From assembly GCA_003484235.1 (NCBI GenBank), contig DNDP01000227.1, positions 23,177-38,065 of the forward strand: a DNA stretch of 14,889 nucleotides, written 5' to 3'. Origin of the DNA: Verrucomicrobiales bacterium (GTDB taxonomy: Bacteria; Verrucomicrobiota; Verrucomicrobiia; Limisphaerales; RI-55). Shown here in pieces: positions 1 through 7,735 of this stretch (the stretch's first letter is position 1; each line of letters starts with the position of its first letter). The position numbers and the translations under genes are program-made. The notes under the pieces are model-generated. The model saw only the letters and a list, made by a program, of their open reading frames with translations. It ran no database searches and was not told where the DNA came from.

Positions 1-32
1 TGATTCACGGTTGATTGCCGTCCCCACACACC

Positions 33-139
<107 letters not shown>

Positions 140-209
140 TGCCCGTTCCGCGCAGCTTCAGCCGAAGTTGACCCTTGTCCATCGTCTCAGTTGCGGCACA
201 ATGCCAATC

Positions 210-944
210 ATGAAAATCACCCTTTCCTTTGCGGCCGCCCTGCTGCTTTCTGTGGCGGGCACGTTCGGAGCCGGACCAGATGCCCATCGCGCAGTTGAGA
301 TGCGGCTGACCGAAGTGGAGATGGAAGCGCTGACCGGCGCCTACGGCGAAGCGTTCCGTCATTCGCAGAACATCCGGATGGAGCTGGTCATGCTGGAGGA
401 GGAGGCCGGCGAGATTCGACCCGAGGCGGCGGAGCGGGAGATTGATAAGCACCGACGCGCTCTGGGCGCCCTCGAACGGCGCCTGGAGGAACTGCGGGAG
501 GAAATGCACGCCCGGGCCGAACGCATGCAGGAGCTTCGTCCCGGTCCGCGGCCCGAAGGTGCGGCGCGCGAGCGAAGGGAGAGACCTGAAGGCGACGAAT
601 TTCGACGCGAGTTTCGCGAACGGGAGGAGCGTGAACGTGTAATGCAGGGGCGCCCGCGCGAGGCTGAAGCCGGCCGCGACCGGGGAGGCGAAGGGCGGAG
701 GATTCCCGTTTCGGAGGTTCCCGGGCACATTCTTGAGGCCGCCCGCAAGGCCGCGCCCGGCATTGAGTTCCATTCCGCCCGGATCAGGGAAACGCCGCGC
801 GGCCCGGTATTCGAGCTTGGCGGTGGCGACGAGGGCCGCGAAGCCCACGTGACGATGTCCGGCGACGGCCGGCAGATGGATGTGAGGACCGAACACCGGT
901 CGCGGATCGAACATCGCGAGGAATCGAGGGAAGACGCGCGATAG
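210..944 (+). CDS. Secreted charged coiled-coil protein with PepSY-like C-terminal domain
   Basis: This is a 244-residue protein if started at the ATG at 210; an ATG at 201 is in frame. I chose 210 because it begins directly with a signal peptide: Lys2, a hydrophobic stretch at about 4-17, and an AGTFGA-like cleavage region near residue 21. No clear Shine-Dalgarno sequence precedes either start. Residues about 28-110 are helical and rich in Glu, Arg and Leu, suggesting a coiled coil. Residues about 110-165 are a low-complexity Arg/Glu/Gly/Pro segment. Residues about 165-225 (VPGHILEAARKAAPG, then a strand-rich part ending in MSGDGRQMDV) resemble the PepSY-like fold, in which a helix of the LP..V..A....PG type is followed by strands. 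PepSY-like domains are often periplasmic and thought to bind or inhibit other proteins; the partner here is unknown. The gene stands alone and converges with the - strand genes to its right. Confidence 0.75.
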   Translation: MKITLSFAAALLLSVAGTFGAGPDAHRAVEMRLTEVEMEALTGAYGEAFRHSQNIRMELVMLEEEAGEIRPEAAEREIDKHRRALGALERRLEELREEMHARAERMQELRPGPRPEGAARERRERPEGDEFRREFREREERERVMQGRPREAEAGRDRGGEGRRIPVSEVPGHILEAARKAAPGIEFHSARIRETPRGPVFELGGGDEGREAHVTMSGDGRQMDVRTEHRSRIEHREESREDAR

Positions 945-970
945 GAGCGGCGGTCTTCCGGTGCGGCCGA

Positions 971-1575
971 TTACTCGGTGGGACGGCTCTTGCGCTGGCT
1001 GCGCCCGGTTCGAAAGAGCTCCAGCTGCGGGCCCGGGAAGAACTCGTAGTTTTTCAGGATGCGCAGCATCTGCAGCAGGTCCGACCGGGAATAGTTTCGA
1101 TTCGTTTCGATGTGATCGATCAGATCGGCCAGCATGGTCCGGAACGGCAGCACCGCGTCCACGCCCTTGGACTTGAGGTAGCGGATGGCCTCCTCGCGCG
1201 CCTCGGGAGCGTGGGGCAGGGCGGGTACGACCAGTATCTTCACAAACGGCTTCTCCGAGCCGAATTCCGCCTCGATCTTCCGCATCGAATCCGGTTCCAA
1301 AAACCGGAACATCTCGGGCGAGTTGGCCAGCACCGCGGCGCTGAACTTCTCGGTGTGCCAGGCGCGGACGACGATCACCGCCCGGTGAATCGCCTCCATC
1401 TCGCGCGGTCCCAGCTCGAACGGCAGTGAGGACTGCCCGTCCGTGTGCGGGTTGAAGACAAAGAAGTCGATCTGCTCGTCCTCCTCCTTGGTCGGCGCCA
1501 GGAATTTCCGCTGCTGACGCACCAGAAATCCGTGCGTCTCGAAGTATTCGCGGACGATGGCTTCGCTGACGGCGC

Positions 1576-1579
<4 letters not shown>
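971..1579 (-). CDS. Conserved-type hypothetical protein, translationally coupled to aroB
   Basis: A 202-residue soluble protein that I do not recognise. The ATG at 1579 overlaps the aroB TGA by four bases (ATGA), which fixes the start and implies translational coupling. There is no signal peptide or membrane segment. The N-terminus (VREYFETHGFLVRQQRKF, residues 9-26), the acidic EEDEQIDFFVFNP (32-44) and the strand-like RAVIVVRAWH (66-75) resemble the helix-strand-strand order of PD-(D/E)XK nuclease-like folds. A catalytic E/Q-x-K is not clearly present, so nuclease function is only a guess. The middle (about 110-150) alternates strands and helices, and the C-terminus is a basic tail (RTGRSQRKSRPTE). 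It follows a shikimate-pathway gene but shows nothing that ties it to that pathway. Confidence 0.85.
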
Positions 1580-2661
<1,082 letters not shown>

Positions 2662-2676
2662 GGGCGGGAGGATAGG

Positions 2677-2692
2677 GGGCGGGACGCCGCCC
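2677..2692 (-). other. GC hairpin in the probable aroB leader
   Basis: GGGCGG (2677-2682) and CCGCCC (2687-2692) form a perfect 6-bp stem with a 4-base loop. It ends 15 bases upstream of the aroB ATG at 2661, where a ribosome would load if transcription starts further upstream. It could influence translation initiation. In DNA this rich in G and C, short stems also arise by chance. Confidence 0.25.
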
Positions 2693-2736
2693 GCAAGCCC
2701 GCGTACTCCTTTGGAACGGGCCTCAAGATTCCCAAA

Positions 2737-2761
2737 TGGAGCGGTACCAACCGCCGCTCCA
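2737..2761 (-). terminator. Probable terminator after the ECF42 sigma factor gene
   Basis: TGGAGCGG (2737-2744) and CCGCTCCA (2754-2761) form a perfect 8-bp stem around a 9-base loop, beginning 7 bases after the sigma gene stop codon. Read on the - strand, the stem is followed by ATTTGGGAATCTT, a weak U-containing tract rather than a strong one. Its position between the sigma operon and aroB supports a terminator that separates the two transcription units. Confidence 0.5.
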
Positions 2762-2768
2762 AGCCACG

Positions 2769-4067
2769 TCAGGCCATCTGGCGGAGTGCCTGCAGCCTCC
2801 GGACGAGAAACTCCTGCTCGGATTTGACCGAGGTCAGTTCCAGTGCCCGCTGAAAATGTCCGATCGCGACGGCCGGTCGGTTGGCCTGCGACTCGAGCTC
2901 ACCGCGAACCGCATGCAGCAGATGGTACGATTCGAGCCGCGCCGGATCCTCGATGGCGGCGATCGCCGCGAGTCCCGCCTCGGGTCCGTGCACGTTGGCG
3001 ACGGCGATTGCGCGGTTCAACGCCACCACGGGCGAGGCGTCCATGCGTGCCAACTGGTCGTAAAGCACCAGAATCTGGGACCAGTCGGTGGATTCGTAGT
3101 TGATCGCAGCAGCGTGACAGGCAGCAATGCCCGCCTGCAGGTGAAACTCCGCGACCGCTTCGCCCGCGGCCGACCGGGTCAGATGAAACATCCCCTGGGC
3201 GATCATCGATCCATCCCATCGGGAACGGTCCTGATCCTTCAACAACAGAAGATTGCCGGCCGCGTCCACGCGCGTGGTCAGGCGGGCCGTATTGAAGAAC
3301 ATCAGCGCCAGCAGCGCATGCACCTTGGGCAGGTCGCAGTCGGTGCGGCGGGTCAGGAGAGCCCCTAGGCGGATTGCCTCATGGCAGACATCGGCGCGCA
3401 CCAGTTGATCGCCGGAAGACGCCTTGTAGCCTTCGTTGAACAGCAGATAGAGGGATTGCAGCACCGCATCAATCCGGCGGGTGAGGTCGGTGCCTTCGGG
3501 AATGGAGAAGGGGATGCCGGCATCGTGCAGTTGCTGGCGGGCGCGTGTGAGGCGTTTGGCGATGGCCGCCTCGGTGGTGAGAAAGGCTTTGCCAATCTCG
3601 GCCGGGCTGAAGCCGCCCAGTACCTTCAGCGCAAGGGCGATCTGCGATTCGACCGGGATGCGCGGATGACAGCAGACGAAGAGCATCCGCAGCCGGTCGT
3701 CGGCGAGACCTTCGTCGGCCGGATCGGAGGGGTCGGCCGCGTGGCTGCCTTCACCCATGATGCGCACGATCTCCTGCTCCTTGTCGCGGAAGGTCCGTTC
3801 GCGGCGGACGTGGTCGAGGGCCAGGTTCCGGGAGGTCCGCATGATCCACGCGGCCGGATTCTCCGGCACGCCGCGAAACGGCCAGGTCTGCAGTGCCCGC
3901 GCCAGCGCCTCCTGGACGACATCTTCGGCCAGGGTCAGATGCTCGACGCCGAAGATGCGGGTGAGCGTGGCGATCAGGCGGCCCGATTCATGGCGGAAAA
4001 GGTGTTCCACCACGCGCGGGATGTCCCCGGAAGAATGGGCGGCATCAGGCGGTTCCATTCCGTTCAT
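2769..4067 (-). CDS. ECF42-type RNA polymerase sigma factor with C-terminal TPR domain
   Basis: A 432-residue extracytoplasmic-function sigma factor, about twice the usual ECF length because of a C-terminal extension. Sigma region 2 spans about 18-95: AEDVVQEALARAL (47-59) and NPAAWIMRTSRNLALDHVRRE (70-90) are the core-binding and -10-recognising parts. Region 4 spans about 125-185, with ALKVLGGFSPAEIGKAFLTTEAAIAKRLTRAR as its helix-turn-helix. The extension starts with LYLLFNEGYKASSG (206-219), a hallmark of the ECF42/DUF6596 group, and ends in TPR-like helices (about 300-430). Group members have no classical anti-sigma factor; the TPR tail is thought to control activity, and known targets include adjacent DGPF-type genes. 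Such a gene lies at 11300-11707. The ATG at 4067 has a strong GGAGG 6 bases upstream. It is the last gene of a three-gene operon, 15 bases after the MoaD-like gene. Confidence 0.95.
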   Translation of the reverse strand: MNGMEPPDAAHSSGDIPRVVEHLFRHESGRLIATLTRIFGVEHLTLAEDVVQEALARALQTWPFRGVPENPAAWIMRTSRNLALDHVRRERTFRDKEQEIVRIMGEGSHAADPSDPADEGLADDRLRMLFVCCHPRIPVESQIALALKVLGGFSPAEIGKAFLTTEAAIAKRLTRARQQLHDAGIPFSIPEGTDLTRRIDAVLQSLYLLFNEGYKASSGDQLVRADVCHEAIRLGALLTRRTDCDLPKVHALLALMFFNTARLTTRVDAAGNLLLLKDQDRSRWDGSMIAQGMFHLTRSAAGEAVAEFHLQAGIAACHAAAINYESTDWSQILVLYDQLARMDASPVVALNRAIAVANVHGPEAGLAAIAAIEDPARLESYHLLHAVRGELESQANRPAVAIGHFQRALELTSVKSEQEFLVRRLQALRQMA

Positions 4068-4073
4068 TGACTG

Positions 4074-4078
4074 CCTCC
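4074..4078 (-). promoter_or_regulatory. Strong ribosome binding site of the ECF42 sigma gene
   Basis: On the - strand the sequence reads TTTTGGAGGCAGTCAATG, placing GGAGG 6 bases before the ATG at 4067. It decides that start over the in-frame ATG three codons later. It is one of the few canonical Shine-Dalgarno sequences in this window, which suggests that the sigma factor is translated independently of the genes before it. Confidence 0.75.
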
Positions 4079-4082
4079 AAAA

Positions 4083-4379
4083 TCAGCCGCCCGCCATGGC
4101 GCCGACCACGAGAAATGGTTCCCTGCCTTCAACGACGGCGTTCGGCAGCTGGGTGTCCGGTGGTTCGAGCGACAGGTCGTCCCTGCACGCAAAGAAGCGG
4201 ATGAACGCCCGGCGCTTGTGCGTGCCGTGATCGCGAATCGTCCCGCGCAGCACCGGGAATCGCGCCTCGAGCGCATCGAGAACCGACTTCACCGTGACAG
4301 GCGGCGGCACTTCGATGGCGAGCTCGCCGTCGATTTGGGCGAGGTTGCGCAGATGGAATGGAAGGACAACGCGGACCAT
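4083..4379 (-). CDS. MoaD/ThiS-like (ubiquitin-fold) small protein ending in Gly-Gly
   Basis: A 98-residue beta-grasp protein. The N-terminal strand MVRVVLPFHLRNLAQ, the ELAIEVPPPVTVKSVLDALEARFPVLRGTI segment (19-48), and the C-terminal FLVVGAMAGG (89-98) follow the MoaD/ThiS plan, including the terminal Gly-Gly that in this superfamily is adenylated and either thiocarboxylated or conjugated. Classical MoaD is about 80 residues; this one carries a longer central part with RRAFIRFFACRDDLS (56-70). It lies 9 bases after the propeller gene and 15 bases before the sigma gene, so it is co-transcribed with both, and no molybdenum cofactor gene is adjacent. A separate canonical moaD is at 13804-14049, so this copy probably has a different job. 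No E1-like activating enzyme is visible nearby. Upstream of the ATG at 4379 there is no clear ribosome binding site, consistent with translational coupling. Confidence 0.85.
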   Translation of the reverse strand: MVRVVLPFHLRNLAQIDGELAIEVPPPVTVKSVLDALEARFPVLRGTIRDHGTHKRRAFIRFFACRDDLSLEPPDTQLPNAVVEGREPFLVVGAMAGG

Positions 4380-4388
4380 GGATTGATT

Positions 4389-5555
4389 CTACTTCAGCGT
4401 CTGCACTTCCACCGACAGGACTGCGGGCAGATCGCGGACGATGGCATCCCAAGTGTCGCCGCCGTCGGGGGAGCAATATACCTGGCCGCCGGTCGTGCCG
4501 AAGTAGATGCCGCAATCTTCCAGGGTGTCCACGGCCATGGCGTCGCGATAGACGTTCACGTAGCAGTCCTTTTGCGGCAGGCCCTTGGTGAGCGGTTCCC
4601 ATTCGTTGCCGCCCGATTTGCTGCGATAGACCCGCAGCTTGCCGTCCGGCGGGTAGTGGAGCGAATCGCTTGTGATCGGCACCACGTAGATGGTTTCCGG
4701 GTTGTGCGCGTGGACGTCGATCGGAAAGCCGAAATCCGACGGCAGGTTGCCGCTGACCTCGTTCCACAGGTCGCCGCCATTGTCGCTGCGGAGCACGTCC
4801 CAATGCTTCTGCATGAACAGCGTGCCGGGTTTCGAGGGATGGAGTGCGATGCGATGGACGCAATGCCCGACCTCCGCGTCGGGGTCAGGAAGTTCGTAGG
4901 GCGACTTCAGGCCCTTGTTGATCGGCTTCCACGTCTGGCCGCCGTCGTCGGTGCGGAACGCGCCCGCCGCGGAGATGGCGACGTAGATGCGCTTCTCGTT
5001 CTGGGGATCGAGCAGGATGGTGTGGAGACACATTCCGCCGGCGCCGGGCTGCCAGAGTGCGCCTTTGGCTCCGCGCAGGCCGGGCAGCTCGTGCCAGGTC
5101 CTGCCGCCGTCGGTGGTCTTGAAGATCGCCGCGTCCTCCACGCCCGCGTAGGCCGTGTCGGGATCGGTCAGGGAGGGCTCGATGTGCCACACGCGCTTGA
5201 ACTCCCACGGATGCTGCGAGCCGTCGTAGAACTTGTGTGTTCCCACTTCGCCCTCGTACGCAAACATGTTGCTCGCGCCCTTCGGCATGCCGTCGGGACT
5301 CATGAGTTCCTCGGGCTTCGTGCCGGGCGGATTCCACGTCTTGCCACCGTCGTCCGAGCGCTGGATCACCTGGCCGAACCAGCCGCTCGACTGCGAGGCG
5401 TAGATGCGGTTCGGATCCACGGAGGAGCCCTTGAGGTGATACAGCTCCCAGCCGGCGAAGTGCGGGCCGCTGACGTTCCAGTTCCTGCGTGTGCCATCTG
5501 CGGTGAGGATGAACGCTCCCTTCTTGGTGCCGACGAGTACTCTTACGCTGCTCAT
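4389..5555 (-). CDS. Six-Asp-box (BNR) beta-propeller protein, cytoplasmic
   Basis: A 388-residue protein of the sialidase/Vps10-like BNR-repeat superfamily. Six Asp-box motifs of the form S/T-x-D-x-G-x-x-W are seen at 66-74 (RSDDGGKTW), 146-154 (KTTDGGRTW), 201-209 (RTDDGGQTW), 256-264 (RSDNGGDLW), 311-319 (RSKSGGNEW) and 361-369 (CSPDGGDTW). Motifs two to five are exactly 55 residues apart, as expected for regular propeller blades. There is no signal peptide or membrane anchor, so it should be cytoplasmic, unlike most sialidases. The catalytic residues of true sialidases (arginine triad, Tyr/Glu pair) are not evident, so hydrolase annotation would be unsafe. The ATG at 5555 has AGGAG 4 bases upstream. 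It is the first gene of the operon with the Gly-Gly beta-grasp protein and the ECF42 sigma factor, which suggests a sensing, binding or scaffold role with them. Confidence 0.9.
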   Translation of the reverse strand: MSSVRVLVGTKKGAFILTADGTRRNWNVSGPHFAGWELYHLKGSSVDPNRIYASQSSGWFGQVIQRSDDGGKTWNPPGTKPEELMSPDGMPKGASNMFAYEGEVGTHKFYDGSQHPWEFKRVWHIEPSLTDPDTAYAGVEDAAIFKTTDGGRTWHELPGLRGAKGALWQPGAGGMCLHTILLDPQNEKRIYVAISAAGAFRTDDGGQTWKPINKGLKSPYELPDPDAEVGHCVHRIALHPSKPGTLFMQKHWDVLRSDNGGDLWNEVSGNLPSDFGFPIDVHAHNPETIYVVPITSDSLHYPPDGKLRVYRSKSGGNEWEPLTKGLPQKDCYVNVYRDAMAVDTLEDCGIYFGTTGGQVYCSPDGGDTWDAIVRDLPAVLSVEVQTLK

Positions 5556-5559
5556 GTTG

Positions 5560-5564
5560 CTCCT
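5560..5564 (-). promoter_or_regulatory. Ribosome binding site of the beta-propeller gene
   Basis: AGGAG on the - strand lies 4 bases before the ATG at 5555 (AGGAGCAACATG). The spacing is short but the match supports this start. The 118 bases between this gene and the acetyltransferase upstream are the only room for a promoter of the three-gene operon; I see no convincing -35/-10 pair there. Confidence 0.6.
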
Positions 5565-5673
5565 GTGTGTTGATGTTCGCTGGTTGAACGTGCGGAAATT
5601 CCCGGTGACAAGACCCTGCCGGGTGGGCGGGCATCATGGGCAAGCCGGTCGGAAATGGCACGTGACATTTTCA

Positions 5674-6234
5674 TCATTTCATCGCGTGGAAGGCGGTGGA
5701 GTTGCCGACCAGCGCCGACCAACGTTCGCGTGTGAGTTCAAAGACGTGGCAATCGTCCGGTCCGAATCGTCGTTCCTCGACGAACTCGAATCCCAGCCGC
5801 AGGTAAAAGCGATGTGCGGCCACGTTGCTGGCAAGCGGATCGATGAGCGTCGCGCCGACCTCCGGCCGGGCGAAACATCGGGCCAGCGCCTGGCGCATCA
5901 TCTCGGTGCCGTGTCCCCGGCCGCGCAGTTCGGGTTCGCCGATCCAGATGTCGATCGCGCGCACTTCCGGCGGGGTGTCGCCCCAGTATCGTTCCTCGTC
6001 GAGCGCGGGATTCAGAATCTCCAGGAAACCGATGGGCCGGCCGTCCGGTTCTGCGATGAGCGACTCCTTGGCGGGCGAGGGCTGCGCGAACGTGTCTTCC
6101 CACTCCCAGTCGTCGTTCGGATTGGAGGCCACGACATCCGGATCGTCATCCCATCGCTGGAGCAGCGGGATGTCGTCCGGAGTGGCGCGGCGCAGGTGGA
6201 TCATTTCGCGGATTGCCGGAAAACTATTTTCCAT
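5674..6234 (-). CDS. GNAT N-acetyltransferase, AAC(6')-I-like
   Basis: A 186-residue acetyl-CoA-dependent acetyltransferase. The N-terminal strand and helix are at MIHLRRATPDDIPLLQRWD (11-29). The central part contains GRPIGFLEILNP (65-76), then VRAIDIWIGEPELRGRGHG (91-109) with the acetyl-CoA pyrophosphate loop RGRGHGTEM (104-112). ATLIDPLASNVAAHRFYLRLGFE (128-150) is the family's C-terminal motif. The order IGF...E.RAIDIWIG...G.G.GT..........DP...N..A...Y...GF closely follows aminoglycoside 6'-N-acetyltransferases and the related siderophore-type acetyltransferases. The real substrate cannot be read from sequence. The ATG at 6234 lies inside the end of the VOC gene (11-base overlap, GATGGAAAATAG), suggesting coupling; ATG 6204 is an alternative that begins at the usual GNAT start. 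Neither has a Shine-Dalgarno sequence. Confidence 0.9.
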   Translation of the reverse strand: MENSFPAIREMIHLRRATPDDIPLLQRWDDDPDVVASNPNDDWEWEDTFAQPSPAKESLIAEPDGRPIGFLEILNPALDEERYWGDTPPEVRAIDIWIGEPELRGRGHGTEMMRQALARCFARPEVGATLIDPLASNVAAHRFYLRLGFEFVEERRFGPDDCHVFELTRERWSALVGNSTAFHAMK

Positions 6235-6700
6235 CGAAGGCTGTCTGCAAGCCCGCCAGATCGAGCTTCACCATCTTCAGCATCGCCTGCATGGCGCGCT
6301 GCGATTTCGCCGGATCCGGATCGCTGAGGAAGCGGCCAAGCGCCGTCGGCACGATCTGCCACGACACGCCGAACTTGTCCTGCAGCCAGCCGCATTGCTG
6401 GGGTCGGCCGCCGTCCGCCAAGAGCTTGTCCCAATAATGATCGATCTCGGCCTGGGTCTCGCACTTCACGAAAAACGAGATGGCCGGCGAGAACTGAAAC
6501 ATCGGCCCACCGTTCAGCGCCATGAACTCCTGGCCTTCCAGTTCGAATGTCCCGGACATGAACGATCCCTTCGGTCCGGGTCCGGCGTCGCCGTAACGCA
6601 CAACGTCGTTGAGCTTCGCGTTCCTGAAGACTGCGAGATAGAAATCGATGGCTTCCTCGGCGTTGTCCTTGAACCAGAGAAACGGAGTGATCTTTTGCAT
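6224..6700 (-). CDS. VOC-family protein, PhnB/3-demethylubiquinone methyltransferase-like
   Basis: A 158-residue protein of the vicinal oxygen chelate superfamily, PhnB-like branch. The N-terminus QKITPFLWFKDNAEEAIDFYLAVF (2-25) is typical of this branch. It is followed by GSFMSGTFELEGQEFMALNGGP (45-66), FSPAISFFVKCETQAEIDHYWDKL (70-93), GWLQDKFGVSWQIVP (104-118) and a C-terminal helix with KSQRAMQAMLKMVKLDLAGLQ (132-152). The family includes metal-dependent enzymes and antibiotic-binding proteins, but many members of this branch have no assigned activity despite the name carried in databases. It lies 18 bases after the SRPBCC gene and overlaps the GNAT gene, forming a tight trio. No ribosome binding site is evident. 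Confidence 0.93.
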   Translation of the reverse strand: MQKITPFLWFKDNAEEAIDFYLAVFRNAKLNDVVRYGDAGPGPKGSFMSGTFELEGQEFMALNGGPMFQFSPAISFFVKCETQAEIDHYWDKLLADGGRPQQCGWLQDKFGVSWQIVPTALGRFLSDPDPAKSQRAMQAMLKMVKLDLAGLQTAFDGK

Positions 6701-6718
6701 GGTTGCGAGTGGAGTCGT

Positions 6719-7186
6719 TTAGTTTCGACCGACCAGTTCGATGAGCTGATTTAGACATTTGTTCCAGCCTTCGTGAAAGCCCATCTTCTCGTGTTTCTGA
6801 CGATCTGCGGCGCTCCAATGCATCGCCCGGGCGATGTAGCGCGTCCGGCCGCGGCTCAGATCGTCGAAGGTGACCATCGCCGTCATGAACGCCTGTCCCG
6901 ACGGTTCCCACGCCTGCAGGTAGGCGTCGGTGAAGACCAGCCGGCGATTGGGCACCACCTCCAGATAGACGCCCGGATTGGAAATCTCCTCGCCCTCCGG
7001 ACTGCGCATGACGACAAGGCATGTGCCCCCGGGCCGGACGTCCGGTTCGGCGCGCGCCACCGACCAAGGCTTCGGGCAGAACCATTGCTTGAGGAGGGTA
7101 GGATCGGTCCAGCCGCGGTAAAGTCGTTCGGCGGGCAGGTCAATCTCGCGGGTGATGACCAGTTCACGATTGTCGGATGTGCTCAT
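6719..7186 (-). CDS. AHSA1/SRPBCC-domain protein
   Basis: A 155-residue protein of the START-like SRPBCC superfamily, AHSA1 type, a single-domain fold with a deep hydrophobic ligand pocket. Diagnostic segments are ELVITREIDLPAERLYRGWTDPTLLKQWFCP (8-38), EPDVRPGGT (47-55), PGVYLEVVPNRRLVFTDAY (71-89) and the C-terminal helix MGFHEGWNKCLNQLIELV (135-152). The W-x-D-P ... W-F-x-P pattern and RPGG are family hallmarks. The ligand is unknown. Genes of this type frequently accompany PhnB-like VOC, DGPF and ECF42 genes, and here it sits 18 bases before a PhnB-like gene. The ATG at 7186 lacks a recognisable Shine-Dalgarno sequence. The 104 bases upstream separate it from the second VOC gene. Confidence 0.93.
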   Translation of the reverse strand: MSTSDNRELVITREIDLPAERLYRGWTDPTLLKQWFCPKPWSVARAEPDVRPGGTCLVVMRSPEGEEISNPGVYLEVVPNRRLVFTDAYLQAWEPSGQAFMTAMVTFDDLSRGRTRYIARAMHWSAADRQKHEKMGFHEGWNKCLNQLIELVGRN

Positions 7187-7290
7187 GTCTTGATTCAGAT
7201 GAAAACCTGCGCCCCTCTGGCGTGCCGCCGCTGCCGTGGAACAAGGCGACGTTTATGCGCCAGAAGGGCATGATTGGCAATAATCCTGAG

Positions 7291-7710
7291 TCAGTTGGCG
7301 GGTTCCGGAATGGTCACCATCCACCCCACGCCGAAGCGGTCCTCCACCATCCCGAAGCAGGGCGACCAAAAGGTTTTGTCCAGCGGCAGTGTGATCTTGC
7401 CCCCTTCGGCCAGCTGGGTGAACGCCTGCTCTGCGTCGGACTTCGTCGGCAGGGTCAGCGACAGGGAGAATCCGCCGTCCTTGGAGCAGCCGTCCGAGGC
7501 CATGACTCGTGTTCCGCCGATTCTCAGCGAAGCGTGCATCACCTTGTCGCCCCAACCGTCGGGTGCCGTGCCGGGCGGCGGTGGTTCGGGCGCGTCCTTG
7601 AAGCGCATGAGCATCTCCAGCCTGGCACCGATGGCTTTCTGATAGAAATTGACGGCCTCTTCACAACGACCGTTGAACATCAGGTAGGCTTCAACTATGG
7701 GCGTTTTCAT
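7291..7710 (-). CDS. VOC-family protein, PhnB-like (second copy)
   Basis: A 139-residue VOC protein of the PhnB type. It shows EAYLMFNGRCEEAVNFYQKAIGARLEML (7-34), VMHASLRIGGTRVMASDG (57-74), GGFSLSLTLPTKSDAEQAFTQLAEGGKITLPLDKTFWSPCFGMVEDRFG (79-127 region) and the closing GVGWMVTIPEPA. The Asn-Gly-x-Cys-Glu-Glu-Ala-x-x-Phe-Tyr and DRFGVGWM motifs identify the PhnB branch. It is only distantly similar to the VOC protein at 6224-6700, so this is not a recent tandem duplication. It lies 25 bases after the small secreted protein gene and is probably co-transcribed with it. Enzymatic activity is not known for most of the family; a binding or detoxification role is an inference. Confidence 0.93.
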   Translation of the reverse strand: MKTPIVEAYLMFNGRCEEAVNFYQKAIGARLEMLMRFKDAPEPPPPGTAPDGWGDKVMHASLRIGGTRVMASDGCSKDGGFSLSLTLPTKSDAEQAFTQLAEGGKITLPLDKTFWSPCFGMVEDRFGVGWMVTIPEPAN

Positions 7711-7735
7711 TTATGTGGCTGGCTGGCGTATCTGG

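Noticed and set aside
3381..4070. 229-codon open frame on the + strand
   Set aside because: It is antisense to the sigma factor; a shadow frame.
4218..5573. 451-codon open frame on the + strand
   Set aside because: It lies antisense to the propeller and MoaD-like genes. Its composition is Arg/Ala/Val/Gly-rich without motifs, as expected from GC-rich codon shadows.
5491..6327. 278-codon open frame on the + strand
   Set aside because: It runs antisense to the GNAT gene and across the intergenic region, with no motif or ribosome binding site.
6224..7710. Tandem duplication origin of the two VOC genes
   Set aside because: Both are PhnB-like, but their sequences and lengths (158 and 139 residues) diverge too strongly for a recent duplication, and an SRPBCC gene lies between them.
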